64,000 nt of DNA from Priestia megaterium (GTDB lineage: Bacteria; Bacillota; Bacilli; Bacillales; Bacillaceae_H). Under the pieces are notes generated by a model that searched no databases, was not told where the DNA came from, and worked only from the letters and a program-made list of their open reading frames with translations. A program made the position numbers and the translations under genes. Numbering within the stretch: the first letter of the stretch is position 1; each line of letters starts with the position of its first letter. Location: NCBI RefSeq assembly GCF_009497655.1, contig NZ_CP023317.1:2571501-2635500 (forward strand). The letters are read 5' to 3'. Below are positions 1 to 9,892 of the stretch, in pieces.

Positions 1-137
1 AGCGCAAACTTCGTTACTAATGTGTTAAGCCCCTTAGACGTTTGCTTGTCAAATTTTTTAAAATGCCCTGCTAAATAACCAAGCAAAATGGCAAAAAAGA
101 TAGGCGCGAGAATGAGAAAAATTTGACCTATGCTCAT
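1..137 (-). CDS. AEC family (auxin efflux carrier-type) transporter, N-terminal part only
   Basis: The gene runs off the left edge, so only about the first 45 residues are visible (start MSIGQIFLILAPIFF). They contain the first membrane segment and the pattern GYLAGHFKKFD. They match the N-terminus of the complete AEC carrier at 10831-11787 almost residue for residue, so the two are paralogues. AEC proteins carry small organic acids such as malate. The gene lies just downstream of the malic enzyme on the same strand, as ywkB follows maeA in B. subtilis, which suggests malate transport. Function is inferred from family and context. Confidence 0.8.
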   Translation of the reverse strand, partial: MSIGQIFLILAPIFFAILLGYLAGHFKKFDKQTSKGLNTLVTKFA

Positions 138-149
138 TTATCATTCACC

Positions 150-1853
150 TCATTCATTTCTTGCCTTAACAGGTTTATAAACAGGCTGCCATACCGCTTC
201 TTCTACAAGTTCAGCTACATTTTTTTCGGTAACAGTTGCTACGTTATCTTTTACAGCAGCATCGGCAACTGCCACAGCAACCGCCTTTGATACTTTTTGA
301 AGATCTTTAATATTTGGAAGAAGCGTATCTCCTTTTGTATCTGTTTCTGCTATACGCGCTACTGCATTGGCTGCTTCTGCAAACATAGATTCAGTAAACT
401 TTTGAGCGCGAACCACAATTGCACCTAAACCAAGACCTGGAAACACAAATGCATTATTAGCCTGTCCGATTTCGTAAGTGTGCCCGTTATATTCAACGGG
501 TTCAAATGGACTTCCCGTTGCAATAAGGGCTTTTCCTTCCGTCCATTTTATAATATTTTCTGGAACAGCTTCAGCAAGTTTAGTTGGGTTTGAAAGCGGC
601 ATAATCACCGGGCGCTCTACATGCTTTGCCATTTCTTTAATAATTTCTTCGGTAAAAGCATCCGTGACGCCTGATGTTCCAATTAAAATCGTTGGCTTCA
701 CTTGCTTGACAAGCTCCAACAGTGAAATTTTATTTTCATCGCCCTTTTCCCATTCTTTAATCTCTTCATTTTGGCGAACATATGGCTGTTGAAAAGGAGC
801 TAAATCTTCCATATCTTCCGTTAACAGACCTCTGTAATCATATGCCCAAAAACGATCATATGCTTCTTCTTCAGATAACCCTTCAAGCATCATCGCACTA
901 TGAATACGATCAGCATTCCCAATTCCAGCAGATCCCGGTCCAAATACAACAACCCGCTGATCTTTTAAAGGCGTACCTGTAATACGGACGGCTGTTAAAA
1001 CGGCTGCAAGAGTAATTACTCCCGTTCCTTGAATATCATCATTAAATGTTAAAATTTTATCTCCGTATTCTTTCATAATGTGACGCGCATTAATATTCCC
1101 AAGATCCTCCCAATGAAGAAGCGCTTTAGGAAACTTGGCCGTTATTTCTTTTACAAATTGAGCGATAAAACGATTATAGTCTTCTCCTTTTACTCGTTCA
1201 TGACGATTTCCTAAATACAAAGGATCTTCAAGAAGCTTTTTATTATTGGTCCCCATGTCAAGAACAACAGGCAGTACGCGGCTTGGGTCAATTCCTGCTG
1301 CAGCTGTGTAGACCGCTAACTTTCCAACTGCGATATTGATCCCTCCTACTCCCCAGTCCCCAATTCCTAAAATACTTTCTGAATCCGTGACTACAAGCAA
1401 ATCAATATCTTCGCTGTCGAGCCCTAAGTTTTCAATCGCCTCACTTAATCTGTCCGCTTCATTTACGGATAAATATAAGCCGTCAGGACGATGGTATTCA
1501 TGGCTGTATTCTTGAATAGATTGACCTACAGTAGGCGTGTAAATAATGGGAAGCATTTCACTTAAATGATCGGTTAATAAACGATAAAACAACACAACGT
1601 TCCGGTTATGCAGATCATTTAACGAATTATTTTTTTGAAGATCATTCGGTGCTTTTTTGAACTGCTCATATGCTCTTTTTGCCTGCTCTTCTAACGTTAA
1701 GACCGTTGGAGGAAGAAGTCCCTGCAGATGAAGCTCTTTTCTTTCTTCTTCAGTAAAAGCAGAACCTTTATTTAAATAAGAAGTGGATAAAACTGATTTT
1801 CCTTTTAGTGAAGTTGAAATTGACCCATCTCTTTCTACTTTATACGCTCTCAT
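150..1853 (-). CDS. maeA: NAD-type malic enzyme (malate dehydrogenase, decarboxylating)
   Basis: Cytosolic enzyme converting L-malate to pyruvate and CO2 with reduction of NAD(P). The 567-residue protein has the usual bacterial/eukaryotic malic enzyme layout: the YTPTVG motif near residue 105, the [14 protein letters not shown] segment near 155-168, the metal-binding FNDDIQGTG near 270, and a Rossmann GPGSAG loop near 305. The start at 1853 is preferred because AGAGGT lies 7 bases before it; an upstream in-frame ATG at 1877 would put that ribosome site inside the gene. It is followed at 13 bases by an AEC transporter, the maeA-ywkB arrangement of B. subtilis. MalS is a close alternative name, so the symbol is moderately sure; the enzyme class is certain. 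Confidence 0.9.
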   Translation of the reverse strand: MRAYKVERDGSISTSLKGKSVLSTSYLNKGSAFTEEERKELHLQGLLPPTVLTLEEQAKRAYEQFKKAPNDLQKNNSLNDLHNRNVVLFYRLLTDHLSEMLPIIYTPTVGQSIQEYSHEYHRPDGLYLSVNEADRLSEAIENLGLDSEDIDLLVVTDSESILGIGDWGVGGINIAVGKLAVYTAAAGIDPSRVLPVVLDMGTNNKKLLEDPLYLGNRHERVKGEDYNRFIAQFVKEITAKFPKALLHWEDLGNINARHIMKEYGDKILTFNDDIQGTGVITLAAVLTAVRITGTPLKDQRVVVFGPGSAGIGNADRIHSAMMLEGLSEEEAYDRFWAYDYRGLLTEDMEDLAPFQQPYVRQNEEIKEWEKGDENKISLLELVKQVKPTILIGTSGVTDAFTEEIIKEMAKHVERPVIMPLSNPTKLAEAVPENIIKWTEGKALIATGSPFEPVEYNGHTYEIGQANNAFVFPGLGLGAIVVRAQKFTESMFAEAANAVARIAETDTKGDTLLPNIKDLQKVSKAVAVAVADAAVKDNVATVTEKNVAELVEEAVWQPVYKPVKARNE

Positions 1854-2021
1854 GTTTTTACCTCTTTTCTTGAACAATTAGATAGGGTTAGGTTCAGCAA
1901 AGAGATATATTTTTAACCATTTATTTTTAATGAAAACAAAAAAGAGATTGAGCCATAACTACATCAATCCAATCTAAAGACGACCAAACGGTATAAATGA
2001 AATCTACGTTCAACCTAACAA

Positions 2022-2053
2022 TAAAAAAATCCGAACGATTCATCGTTCGGATT
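2022..2053 (-). terminator. Rho-independent terminator of the amidohydrolase/MFS operon
   Basis: An 11-bp perfect stem (2028-2038 with 2043-2053, loop TTCA) is followed on the minus strand by a T-run (A-run 2022-2029 on plus). It lies 23 bases after the amidohydrolase stop. The same hairpin with its flank recurs at 20478-20507. Confidence 0.85.
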
Positions 2054-2076
2054 TTCCTTACACGAAAATACGTTTT

Positions 2077-3528
2077 TTACACCATGCTATAGTCTTCGTG
2101 CTCACTTTCTGAGTAATTAGGCGGCTGTATATGGGAAGGCACAAGACATTCATAGCTTTCCCCTTCTAGCCTATCCTCTAGCTCTTGTTTCGCTTGACTA
2201 ATCAGCTCTTGATTTTCTATCATTTCAATCGCCGTAGCCGCAATGGCTTTTCCAGCTAACAACATCGCATCGTGAGCATACTCTGTTTTCCCTTGAGCAA
2301 CAGCTTGCCATGTATGAAACGGCGTAGCATAAGCCCACGTTGCGGTCACGCACTGTGCAGTTGGAACATTCCAGCTAACGTCTGCGACATCGGTTGATCC
2401 CGTCATGAAGGAAACATTTTTAGACATAGGAGCAATTTGGTTGAAGACTGGATGATTTGCTAAAGCTCTGTCTAGCAGTGAACCGACTTGTTTTTTTGCT
2501 GCTTCTTTGTCTTCAGCGGATGTAGACTCGTAAATAGCTTTGGCGAAAGCCATGTCTTCTTGTTTCACTTCAGCCAAATTTATCTGCATCATTTGCTTAT
2601 GCATCAGCTGCTCCATTGTTTGATTTGGAATTAGATTAGCGCAGGCTCCTTGAATTTCCTGTTCCACTTGTGTTTCAGTCATTAAAGCCGCTCCCTTTGC
2701 AATTTTCACAACCCGTTCATAAAGTTCTTTTACTTGAGATGGCTTCGGAGCACGAATTAAGTACATGACTTCCGCTTCTGCTTGAACAACATTAGGAGAA
2801 ATGCCTCCGCTGTTTGTAATGGCATAGTGTACGCGCGCTTCATCTATCATATGTTCACGCATATAATTCACACCAATATTCATCAACTCTACAGCGTCTA
2901 AAGCGCTTCTGCCAAGGTGAGGACTAGCAGCTGCATGACTGCTTCTTCCTTTAAATTTAAAAGTTGCTTGCATAACCGCATTCGATGACGTATGCATGAC
3001 ACCATTAACGGTAGCCGGATGCCACGAAAACGCGATGTCTACATCTTGGAAAAATCCTTCTCGTACCATATACGTCTTTCCGTAGCCACTTTCTTCAGCT
3101 GGACATCCATAGTATTGAACGGTTCCCGGAACATTTTTTTCTTTTAAGTATTCTTTGACTGCAAGCGCAGCTGCTAGTGAGCCTACGCCAAGTAGGTTAT
3201 GTCCACACCCATGGCCATTTCCATTTTTTTTGACTGGATCTGCTACTGCACACTTATCTTTTTGACTCAGCCCGGTAAGCGCATCATATTCACCAAGAAT
3301 AGCGATAATCGGATAACCGTGCCCATAACTTCCAATAAAACCTGTTTCAAGGTTAGCAATATGTGTACGAAGCGTAAACTCTTCTTTTTCTAACATGTCG
3401 CAAATTAGCTGTGCCGACTTATACTCTTCAAACCTCGTTTCTGCATATTCCCATATTTGATCACTGATTTGAGTTAGCTCGTGTCGCTTTTGTTCAATAA
3501 GTTGTTCGACTTTTTTGACAATACCCAT
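2077..3528 (-). CDS. M20 family amidohydrolase, AbgB-like
   Basis: Predicted metal-dependent peptidase/amidohydrolase of the AbgB (p-aminobenzoyl-glutamate hydrolase subunit B) branch of M20. Visible features are the NGNGHGCGHNLLG metal-binding stretch, the GCPAEESGYGK motif with the general-base Glu pair, FSWHPATVN, a dimerisation domain in the middle and the metal His in GSTDVADVSWNVP. The 483-residue start at 3528 has AAGGAG 7 bases upstream; an ATG at 3552 lacks one. It sits directly after an MFS transporter in one operon, with a divergent regulator beyond, so uptake and hydrolysis of an amide- or peptide-linked organic acid is likely. The substrate cannot be told from sequence. Confidence 0.85.
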   Translation of the reverse strand: MGIVKKVEQLIEQKRHELTQISDQIWEYAETRFEEYKSAQLICDMLEKEEFTLRTHIANLETGFIGSYGHGYPIIAILGEYDALTGLSQKDKCAVADPVKKNGNGHGCGHNLLGVGSLAAALAVKEYLKEKNVPGTVQYYGCPAEESGYGKTYMVREGFFQDVDIAFSWHPATVNGVMHTSSNAVMQATFKFKGRSSHAAASPHLGRSALDAVELMNIGVNYMREHMIDEARVHYAITNSGGISPNVVQAEAEVMYLIRAPKPSQVKELYERVVKIAKGAALMTETQVEQEIQGACANLIPNQTMEQLMHKQMMQINLAEVKQEDMAFAKAIYESTSAEDKEAAKKQVGSLLDRALANHPVFNQIAPMSKNVSFMTGSTDVADVSWNVPTAQCVTATWAYATPFHTWQAVAQGKTEYAHDAMLLAGKAIAATAIEMIENQELISQAKQELEDRLEGESYECLVPSHIQPPNYSESEHEDYSMV

Positions 3529-3551
3529 GAGACACTCTCCTTTTTCCCTCA

Positions 3552-4775
3552 TTATTTAACAGCATTTTGTGCGTTCACTACCACTTTTGCAGGTCGAATC
3601 GAAAACAACGAAATAGCACAGACAAGAGCGCAGATAATTAATAAAGCAAACGCTGCATTATACGACCCGCCAAACGATTGTACTAAAAAACCAATAAGCA
3701 TTGGTGTTAATACGCCGGCTGCTTGAGCCCCTGTATTAATAAAACCATTTGCTGAACCGACCACTGATTCAGGCAACATTTTTAAAGGAGCTGAAGCGAT
3801 TAAAATCACATTAAATGAAAACAGTAAAGTTACTGCGCTTTGAAAAACGATAAACATGCCTACGCTAGGTGAAATAGCCATTAAGCAAAGAAAAACGCCC
3901 ATCAGTAAACCAAAAACCGCCGCTATCATCTTGTCTTTTCCATCTGGAAGCTTATCTAAAATAAAGCCGCTAACAAACATTCCTATAATGCCTACAAATG
4001 CTGGGATAGCGGAAAGAAAACCGATGTCTGTTAAATTCAAATGTCTTACTTCGGCTAAATATGTAGGCATCCACGACATGAGCCCCCAGTTAATAGCGTA
4101 AATACTGAAATAGGCAATAAATAAATTCCAAATCATCGGGGTTTTGATAATTTCTTTTAATGTCATCTGCTTAGCAGGAATAGCAGAAGCCTCTCTTTTT
4201 TCCCCCTGCTGCTTTTCTTTTAGTAAAAAAACAAACAGAACTGTAATAACAAGCCCGATGGCTCCTATGATATAAAAGATACTTCTCCAGCTTATCGTTT
4301 GCATCAGCTGCGTCGCTAGAATCGGTGTCACCACGCCCATGATCGTACCTGACGATAACAAAAAGGACATGGCTCTACTGCGTTCTTGCTGAGGAAACCA
4401 CCCTGCGATTCCTTTTGACGCAGATGGAAAATAGCTCCCTTCCCCTAATCCAAATAAAAAGCGAATGATAATAATAGAAGCAAAAGACCAGGCCATTCCG
4501 GTAAAAACCGTAAACAAAGACCATAAAAGCACGGCAATTGTAATGACTTTTTTAAACCCAAAGCGGTCTGCCAGCCACCCACCAGGTATTTGCATCAGTG
4601 CGTATCCTGCAAAAAAACTGCTTAAGATGATACCTGTAGAAGAAGCATTAAGGTGTAGATCTTTCGAGATATCTAAAATAGCGTAATTAATAATAAAACG
4701 ATCTAAGTTTCCAAGCGACCAGCCTAAAAATAATAAAAATAAAATGATGTATTTCCAGTTCGACCTTGCTAGCAT
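3552..4775 (-). CDS. MFS transporter, ACS (anion:cation symporter)-like
   Basis: About 12 membrane segments in 407 residues. The loop 2-3 signature GGWLADRFGFKKV and the early NLDRFIINYA segment are typical of the anion:cation symporter branch that carries hexuronates, glucarate and other organic acids. The start at 4775 (MLARSNW) lies 12 bases after GGAG; the ATG at 4787 directly abuts that ribosome site. The stop is 23 bases before the amidohydrolase start, so the two are co-transcribed. It probably imports the hydrolase substrate (inference from neighbourhood). Confidence 0.85.
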   Translation of the reverse strand: MLARSNWKYIILFLLFLGWSLGNLDRFIINYAILDISKDLHLNASSTGIILSSFFAGYALMQIPGGWLADRFGFKKVITIAVLLWSLFTVFTGMAWSFASIIIIRFLFGLGEGSYFPSASKGIAGWFPQQERSRAMSFLLSSGTIMGVVTPILATQLMQTISWRSIFYIIGAIGLVITVLFVFLLKEKQQGEKREASAIPAKQMTLKEIIKTPMIWNLFIAYFSIYAINWGLMSWMPTYLAEVRHLNLTDIGFLSAIPAFVGIIGMFVSGFILDKLPDGKDKMIAAVFGLLMGVFLCLMAISPSVGMFIVFQSAVTLLFSFNVILIASAPLKMLPESVVGSANGFINTGAQAAGVLTPMLIGFLVQSFGGSYNAAFALLIICALVCAISLFSIRPAKVVVNAQNAVK

Positions 4776-4805
4776 AAATGCGCTCATCTCCTTTTTATTC
4801 CATTT

Positions 4806-4918
4806 AATGTAATGTTTTATAACAAATCAATTCGTTACATAAATATTAAAAAATTCTGACTATTTTTTCAATGTGTATTTCTATATAATAAGAACTATAA
4901 CTATGTATGTTTTTACAT
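4806..4918. promoter_or_regulatory. Divergent control region with inverted repeats
   Basis: The gap between the MFS operon and the GAF-PucR regulator is AT-rich. It holds ATGTA-N6-TACAT at 4903-4918, a looser TGTAA...TTACA pair near 4809-4839, and a TATAAT hexamer at 4884-4889 for the plus strand without a convincing -35. These are plausible operator halves for the regulator encoded at 4945; binding is not shown. Confidence 0.35.
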
Positions 4919-4944
4919 TAAGTAGTCTATAAGGGGTTGTTAAT

Positions 4945-7023
4945 ATGAGTGATTTATTAGCTAATATGAAAGGTTATCTTACATCTATTATTAAAAACAG
5001 TTCTTATCAAATTTGGACAAGTATTGATTCTGCAAATTTTAACATGTTTTTTTCCAGTTCTTTATGCTCATCCCTGACTTACACTCCTCCCACTAGCCTA
5101 CATAACGGCAGTGATTCCTTTCAAAAGCATATCGCATATGAAGAGTTCGAAGAAATTTACTTATCCTTTCCAAACCGGTATGCGTTTGTTGTTCGCATAT
5201 TTGCTAAGCATGACTGGACACCACAACAAATAAAGAAGCTATCCGCTAACTTTTCTCCTTATGTGCTGCAAAAAAAGTTAGAGCGGCGTGAGCACATTTT
5301 GAACGTACTTATGAAAAGCATTAAGGAAATCTCGCTTTTACAAGACTCTGACTATCTATTAACAAGAATTCTAGAAAATGCTCTTTCAGTTATTTCTGTT
5401 GCGGATATGGGCGTGCTGTGGATGTTTGATTCTTCCACTGAATTTCTTTTGCCTCGCGCCTGGTCAGGGGGGCCAAACAATGAAATTCAAAACATGAAAA
5501 TGAAAGTTGGCGAAGGAATTATCGGAAAGACATTTCAGCATAATAAAAGCTATATGTATACGAACTTAGAGGATATAGTACGCGATTCTTCTACTATGAC
5601 TGACGATAATATTCACTATCTTAATCAGTCCTATACATTTACACACATTCAATCTATTATTTCTGTCCCCATTTGTATGGACGAACAAACGGTATGCGTA
5701 CTCATTATTTATCAAAACGGTACAACTCCTCTTTTAAATGAAGAGGATAAAGAATTGTTAGAAAGCTTTTCCGATCAAGTTTCGATTGCTCTCTTAAACT
5801 CAGCGCTTTTTGAAGATGTAAAAAAACAAAATGAACTTTTAATACGCCGCGATCAAATTCATCGCACATTCATGAACGTTTCACTTCAAAGTAAAGGAAT
5901 TGAACCGATACTTACCGAATTACGCCGAATGGTTACATCTCCCGTCACCATTGTAGATTTTGTTGATAATAAGACCTATGGCTTTTTAAAATTTCTTGAT
6001 GTAGACACAAAAACAGCTGAATTTCACACGCATTTTCTTTTACATACAAAAGCTTGCTTTTATACTATTGAGTCACACAACCAGAAGCACAGCGTCTACA
6101 TTCAACCGATACACGGTATTGACACGCTCTTAGGTTTAGTTATTTTGCAGACAAATCAAGGAGATCTTTCCTCTCTAGATCAAGTGGCACTCGAACAAAG
6201 CAGCTCTGTTATTGCACTAGAAATGCTGAAAAAACAAACGTTAGTCGATTTATTTTACAAGCGAACGCATGAACTATTTAGTGAATACTTATCATGTTAT
6301 GACACCACTTTACTGTATCAAAAAGCAAATGAGCTAAACATTGATACAAAAAAGCATATTCTAGTCGCTCTTATTACCATTCGTTCACACGAGGACCTGC
6401 AGCTCTTAAACTTACATCTTCATCGCCTTGTCTCTGACATCAAATCGGTTTTCAGTTCAAAAGCGCCGGTCGTATACGGATTCGACACGAAAGTAACCAT
6501 TGTATTCACGCTTGATTCTTATGAAGACCATCATGCTATTATCAAACAATTAGAAGATTCACTCTCAAAATGGCGTTACTACAATGAATGTCATGTAAAA
6601 ATAGGGATTGGAAGTCGTTATTCTCACTTTACCCAAATAGAAAAAAGTTATAGTGAAGCTGAAAAAGCTGTCTCTTACCTTCTGTCTCAGCAGCAAGATG
6701 GATGCATGTTGTATGAGGAAATAGGAATTAACCGGTTATTTATTAATCAATCGAAAGAAGAAGTCAAAACCTTTATTGATGAAGTATTTGTCCCTCTTAA
6801 AAACAATCATTTGAATGATGAACCTTTAGAGCAAACGCTAGAAGCGTATTTTGATAACAACCGTTCTGCTTCACTTACAGCTAAGCAGCTTCATATTCAC
6901 GTTAATACACTCTATCAGCGGTTGAAGAAAATCGAAGATAAAATGAACATATCATTTACAAATAGTGAACATCTATTAAAAGTGCAGCTAGCGTGCTATT
7001 TGAAAAAATTTCACTACAGCTAA
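4945..7023 (+). CDS. GAF domain transcriptional regulator with PucR/CdaR-type C-terminal helix-turn-helix
   Basis: The 692-residue protein has an N-terminal region without an assigned domain, a GAF sensor domain at about residues 125-285 (GEGIIGKTFQHNKSYM, ending ESFSDQVSIALLNSALF), a GGDEF-like middle part, and a C-terminal HTH_30 near 635-690 (AKQLHIHVNTLYQRLKKIED). This layout is typical of purine, sugar-diacid and other carbon-source activators. It is divergent from the MFS-amidohydrolase operon, so it most likely activates that operon when its ligand is bound to GAF. The start is set by AAGGGG upstream. The ligand is unknown. Confidence 0.85.
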   Translation: MSDLLANMKGYLTSIIKNSSYQIWTSIDSANFNMFFSSSLCSSLTYTPPTSLHNGSDSFQKHIAYEEFEEIYLSFPNRYAFVVRIFAKHDWTPQQIKKLSANFSPYVLQKKLERREHILNVLMKSIKEISLLQDSDYLLTRILENALSVISVADMGVLWMFDSSTEFLLPRAWSGGPNNEIQNMKMKVGEGIIGKTFQHNKSYMYTNLEDIVRDSSTMTDDNIHYLNQSYTFTHIQSIISVPICMDEQTVCVLIIYQNGTTPLLNEEDKELLESFSDQVSIALLNSALFEDVKKQNELLIRRDQIHRTFMNVSLQSKGIEPILTELRRMVTSPVTIVDFVDNKTYGFLKFLDVDTKTAEFHTHFLLHTKACFYTIESHNQKHSVYIQPIHGIDTLLGLVILQTNQGDLSSLDQVALEQSSSVIALEMLKKQTLVDLFYKRTHELFSEYLSCYDTTLLYQKANELNIDTKKHILVALITIRSHEDLQLLNLHLHRLVSDIKSVFSSKAPVVYGFDTKVTIVFTLDSYEDHHAIIKQLEDSLSKWRYYNECHVKIGIGSRYSHFTQIEKSYSEAEKAVSYLLSQQQDGCMLYEEIGINRLFINQSKEEVKTFIDEVFVPLKNNHLNDEPLEQTLEAYFDNNRSASLTAKQLHIHVNTLYQRLKKIEDKMNISFTNSEHLLKVQLACYLKKFHYS

Positions 7024-7057
7024 AAAACCGATTCTTATTTTTAAGAATCGGTTTTTT
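7022..7057. terminator. Bidirectional terminator between convergent genes
   Basis: A 16-bp perfect stem (7022-7037 with 7042-7057, loop TTTT) has A and T runs at its ends. It serves the PucR-type regulator on plus and the FMN-barrel gene on minus, whose stop codon (7041-7043) lies inside the hairpin. Confidence 0.9.
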
Positions 7058-7511
7058 CAGTAGAAAGAACAGCTGCAATTGATTGCTTCCAGCGGCTTAG
7101 TACCTGTTTGGAATCATGAAGCTGAAATTGAATTCCTGATGTTAGAACGGCATATTTTGCGTAATCTTCTTTAACAGCGGCTACTTCTCCTGTAAATAAC
7201 TCATAGCCTGATAACACAGGAGCTTCTTTTTTCAGCCAAAATTTAATGTAATAAGCTTTCCCTTCAACAACTAATGTAACGGTTGCCTTATGATTCTGTA
7301 TCATGTTTTTTGCAGAAGTTGTACCCTTCCATACTAACAGCTTGACGCGTGAAGAGCTAATAGCTACCAGCTCTCCTGCGCTAATCATTGCTACATGAGG
7401 AAAACCCTCGGATGTCACTGTAGATAGCAACATCGCATCACGCTGTTTTCTTTCTAAGTCTTTTCCATTTAAAAATACGCGCACGGCTTTTGGCAGCTCT
7501 GCTTTATTCAT
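7041..7511 (-). CDS. Pyridoxamine 5'-phosphate oxidase-like FMN-binding protein (YclD-like)
   Basis: 156 residues with the split-barrel pattern of PNPOx-like flavoproteins: AMLLSTVTSEGFPHVAM near the N-terminus, then LLVWKGTTSAKNM and a KATVTLVVEGKAYYIKF strand. The start at 7511 is favoured because AAAGGTGG lies 8 bases upstream; the GTG at 7523 overlaps that site. It is the last gene of the bsdBCD-type operon, the position held by yclD in B. subtilis. The role in phenolic acid decarboxylation is unknown; flavin or haem handling is possible. Confidence 0.7.
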   Translation of the reverse strand: MNKAELPKAVRVFLNGKDLERKQRDAMLLSTVTSEGFPHVAMISAGELVAISSSRVKLLVWKGTTSAKNMIQNHKATVTLVVEGKAYYIKFWLKKEAPVLSGYELFTGEVAAVKEDYAKYAVLTSGIQFQLHDSKQVLSRWKQSIAAVLSTEKTDS

Positions 7512-7532
7512 TTTACTTGCCACCTTTGCTGA

Positions 7533-7757
7533 TTAAGACCGGGGTGGCACAGGAGGCACGTGCGTTGCCAGCGGTACGTCTTTTGGATTGATTTTAAATG
7601 GTCGAGGGTATTTTTCAGGATTGGTGATCGTCTCGGGTTCAGAAGAACGCCAGGTAAACAAACACACGTTGCATAAGTAAATCTCCCAGGCTCCTTCAAC
7701 TGGTGATTTAGATACTAAGTTCGCTTGTTTGGCTTCACATCTTGGACAAGTATGCAT
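7533..7757 (-). CDS. bsdD: Phenolic acid decarboxylase small subunit D
   Basis: 74 residues with an N-terminal zinc-ribbon-like CPRCEAKQ and a second CNVC pair, which match BsdD/VdcD-type small subunits of non-oxidative hydroxyarylic acid decarboxylases. In that family the small subunit acts with the UbiD-like C subunit. A perfect AAGGAGG precedes the ATG. It lies 16 bases after bsdC and 21 bases before the FMN-barrel gene, within one operon. Confidence 0.85.
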   Translation of the reverse strand: MHTCPRCEAKQANLVSKSPVEGAWEIYLCNVCLFTWRSSEPETITNPEKYPRPFKINPKDVPLATHVPPVPPRS

Positions 7758-7773
7758 GTCGATTCCTCCTTGT

Positions 7774-9195
7774 TTATTTTTGCATCATATTCGTTAAGAT
7801 TTTTTCCCATTTTTCAGTTTCAAGTGGTGTATCTAAAGGCTGCGAGTAGTGGCCTCTTGTTTCTGGTGCAACCGGTGTTGTAGCATCCAAAATCATTTTA
7901 TCTGTAATACCAGCCGGATCAGATCCTGGATCAAGTGGCAGAACTGAGAGATTAGGCACTGTTATAACATCATGTTTTGGGTGCATTTTTGTCGATAGCG
8001 CCCACATGACTTGCGGTAAATTAAACGGATCCACATCTTCGTCTACTAAAATAACTAGCTTGCAATATCCTAATCCATGCGGCGTAGTCAATGCCCTCAT
8101 ACCAACCGCCTTAGCAAATCCTCCGTATCGGCTTTTCGTTGAAATGATAGCAACAAGACCATGAGTATACATCGCGTTCACCGCTTCAATCTCTTCAGGA
8201 TATGCTTCTTTTAGCTGCTGATATAAAGGAACGCTTGTATTGATTCCAATTAAATAATCTGTTTCTGTCCAAGGCATACCGATATATAGACTTTCAAAAA
8301 TAGGATCTTTGCGATGGTATACGCGATTGATTTTGATAACAGGCATGCTTCTGCCACCGGAGTAATGACCTGTAAATTCACCAAAAGGACCCTCATACTC
8401 ACGTTCACCAGCTAAGATTTCTCCCTCTAAAATCACTTCTGCTCCCCAAGGTACATCTAAATCAGAAAGCTGAGACTTCACAATTCTGTACGGCTCACCT
8501 TGAATAGCTCCTGCCATTTCATACTCTGATTGATCGTAATGAAGCGGCGTAGCAGCTGCTGTGACAATCGCGGGTTCACATCCTAAAGCAATTGATACAG
8601 GGAGGTTTTCACCTTTTTCTTCGGCTTGTTTCAAGTGAATGGCAATATCATGCTGTGGCACGGGCTGAATGCCTAGACGGTCTTTCCCTTTGACCTGCAT
8701 ACGATATATACCTACGTTTTGTTTGCCGAAATGCGCCTTATCATGCTGATCACGAGAAATAACGCACGCTTTATCTAGATAATAGCCTCCGTCTCCTTGA
8801 TTCAAGCGGAACAATGGCAAAAGGTCGAATAAGTTAATATCATCTTTAATTTCACACTCATGAAATGGCGCTGTTTCTTCTCTTTTCACTTTAACAGGAA
8901 ATTTTTCATATCTCCGAGCAAATTCAAAGAACTGTTCTTTTACAGGAGTTGATTTAGGCAGTCCCATCATTAACGCGTGATTTGACCAGGAACCCATTAC
9001 GTTTAGAGCTACCTTTGCGTTGTTATATCCATAAATATTTGTAAATAATAATCCCGGCGTTTGATCTCCTAAATTACTGATGGCTTGACCTGCTGAACCT
9101 AAATCCGGATCTGGCTGCACTTCATCTGTAATCGTCAGCAGCTGCCCTTCTTTATGTAGCGTATCAAGGAAATCTCTAAAGTCTTTATAAGCCAT
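7774..9195 (-). CDS. bsdC: UbiD family phenolic acid decarboxylase, large subunit
   Basis: 473 residues, the full UbiD length. The enzyme uses prenylated FMN to decarboxylate hydroxyarylic acids such as vanillate or 4-hydroxybenzoate. Conserved features are the EGPFGEFTGHYSG stretch, which carries the glutamate pair of the active site, and the metal/prFMN region preceding it (NVGIYRMQVKGKDRLG). A ribosome site AAGGAGG lies 9 bases before the ATG. It stops 3 bases after the UbiX gene start region ends, so B and C are tightly coupled. The operon order B-C-D and the divergent LysR gene match bsdBCD of B. subtilis. Confidence 0.9.
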   Translation of the reverse strand: MAYKDFRDFLDTLHKEGQLLTITDEVQPDPDLGSAGQAISNLGDQTPGLLFTNIYGYNNAKVALNVMGSWSNHALMMGLPKSTPVKEQFFEFARRYEKFPVKVKREETAPFHECEIKDDINLFDLLPLFRLNQGDGGYYLDKACVISRDQHDKAHFGKQNVGIYRMQVKGKDRLGIQPVPQHDIAIHLKQAEEKGENLPVSIALGCEPAIVTAAATPLHYDQSEYEMAGAIQGEPYRIVKSQLSDLDVPWGAEVILEGEILAGEREYEGPFGEFTGHYSGGRSMPVIKINRVYHRKDPIFESLYIGMPWTETDYLIGINTSVPLYQQLKEAYPEEIEAVNAMYTHGLVAIISTKSRYGGFAKAVGMRALTTPHGLGYCKLVILVDEDVDPFNLPQVMWALSTKMHPKHDVITVPNLSVLPLDPGSDPAGITDKMILDATTPVAPETRGHYSQPLDTPLETEKWEKILTNMMQK

Positions 9196-9197
9196 GT

Positions 9198-9779
9198 TTA
9201 TTTTCCTCCTTGTGATAAATGTTTAATTCCATTCCATCTTTTTGCCTCAGGAAGCTCAATTCCTAATTGATCTAACGTTCGAACAGCAATATGCGTGACA
9301 ATATCATCAATTGTCTCAGGTTTGTTATAAAAAGCTGGCATAGGAGGCACGAGGATAGCTCCCATTTTTGAGAGATCCAGCATGTTTTCTAAATGAATCG
9401 TATTCAAAGGCGTTTCGCGAGGAAGTAGCACCAGTGGCTTTCTTTCTTTTAACATCACATCTGCCGTTCTTGCTATTAAGTTATCTGCTAGTCCCATTCG
9501 AATAGATGCTAATGTTTTCATGCTGCAAGGACTTACAATCATTCCGTCTATACGAAATGAACCGCTCGAAATTTTTGCTGCTTGGTCTTGATATGAATAA
9601 CAATAATCTGCTAGCGCTTCTACTTGCCTAACGCTATACGGTGTTTCCAGCTTAATTGTGGCATGAGCCCAAGACGACATGACTAAATGCGTTTCAACAG
9701 AAGCCTTCTTCAAAAGCTCTAAAATTCGAATACCTAGAATAGCTCCTGTGGCTCCTGTTATTCCTACAGCTATTTTCAT
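9198..9779 (-). CDS. bsdB: UbiX-like flavin prenyltransferase
   Basis: 193 residues of the UbiX/Pad1 flavoprotein fold. It makes the prenylated FMN cofactor needed by BsdC. The N-terminal GITGATGA nucleotide loop, the SPCSMKTLASIRMGLADNL segment and the PRETPLNTIHLENM motif are the family hallmarks. It is the first gene of the operon, divergent from the LysR regulator. The small gap to bsdC implies co-translation. Confidence 0.92.
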   Translation of the reverse strand: MKIAVGITGATGAILGIRILELLKKASVETHLVMSSWAHATIKLETPYSVRQVEALADYCYSYQDQAAKISSGSFRIDGMIVSPCSMKTLASIRMGLADNLIARTADVMLKERKPLVLLPRETPLNTIHLENMLDLSKMGAILVPPMPAFYNKPETIDDIVTHIAVRTLDQLGIELPEAKRWNGIKHLSQGGK

Positions 9780-9850
9780 TTCTTTTCCTCCTCTCTGCTT
9801 TGGTTACACATTTAACTTTACACTTATTTTCCATACAATTAAAATATTGA

Positions 9851-9879
9851 TAAAGTATATAATAATACCTTTAAAGTAT
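9851..9879. promoter_or_regulatory. Candidate LysR operator
   Basis: ATAC-N7-GTAT at 9865-9879 contains the classic LysR T-N11-A box (T9866, A9878). The octamer TAAAGTAT occurs at 9851-9858 and again at 9872-9879, two helical turns apart. Both lie between bsdB and the divergent LysR gene. Confidence 0.55.
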
Positions 9880-9892
9880 GGAGTTGAATATA

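Noticed and set aside
478-982. Plus-strand open frames opposite the malic enzyme
   Set aside because: They lie fully antisense to a clear gene, have no ribosome site and show no protein-like pattern. The same holds for most other antisense frames, for example those at 20841-21338, 36336-36590 and 52502-52960.
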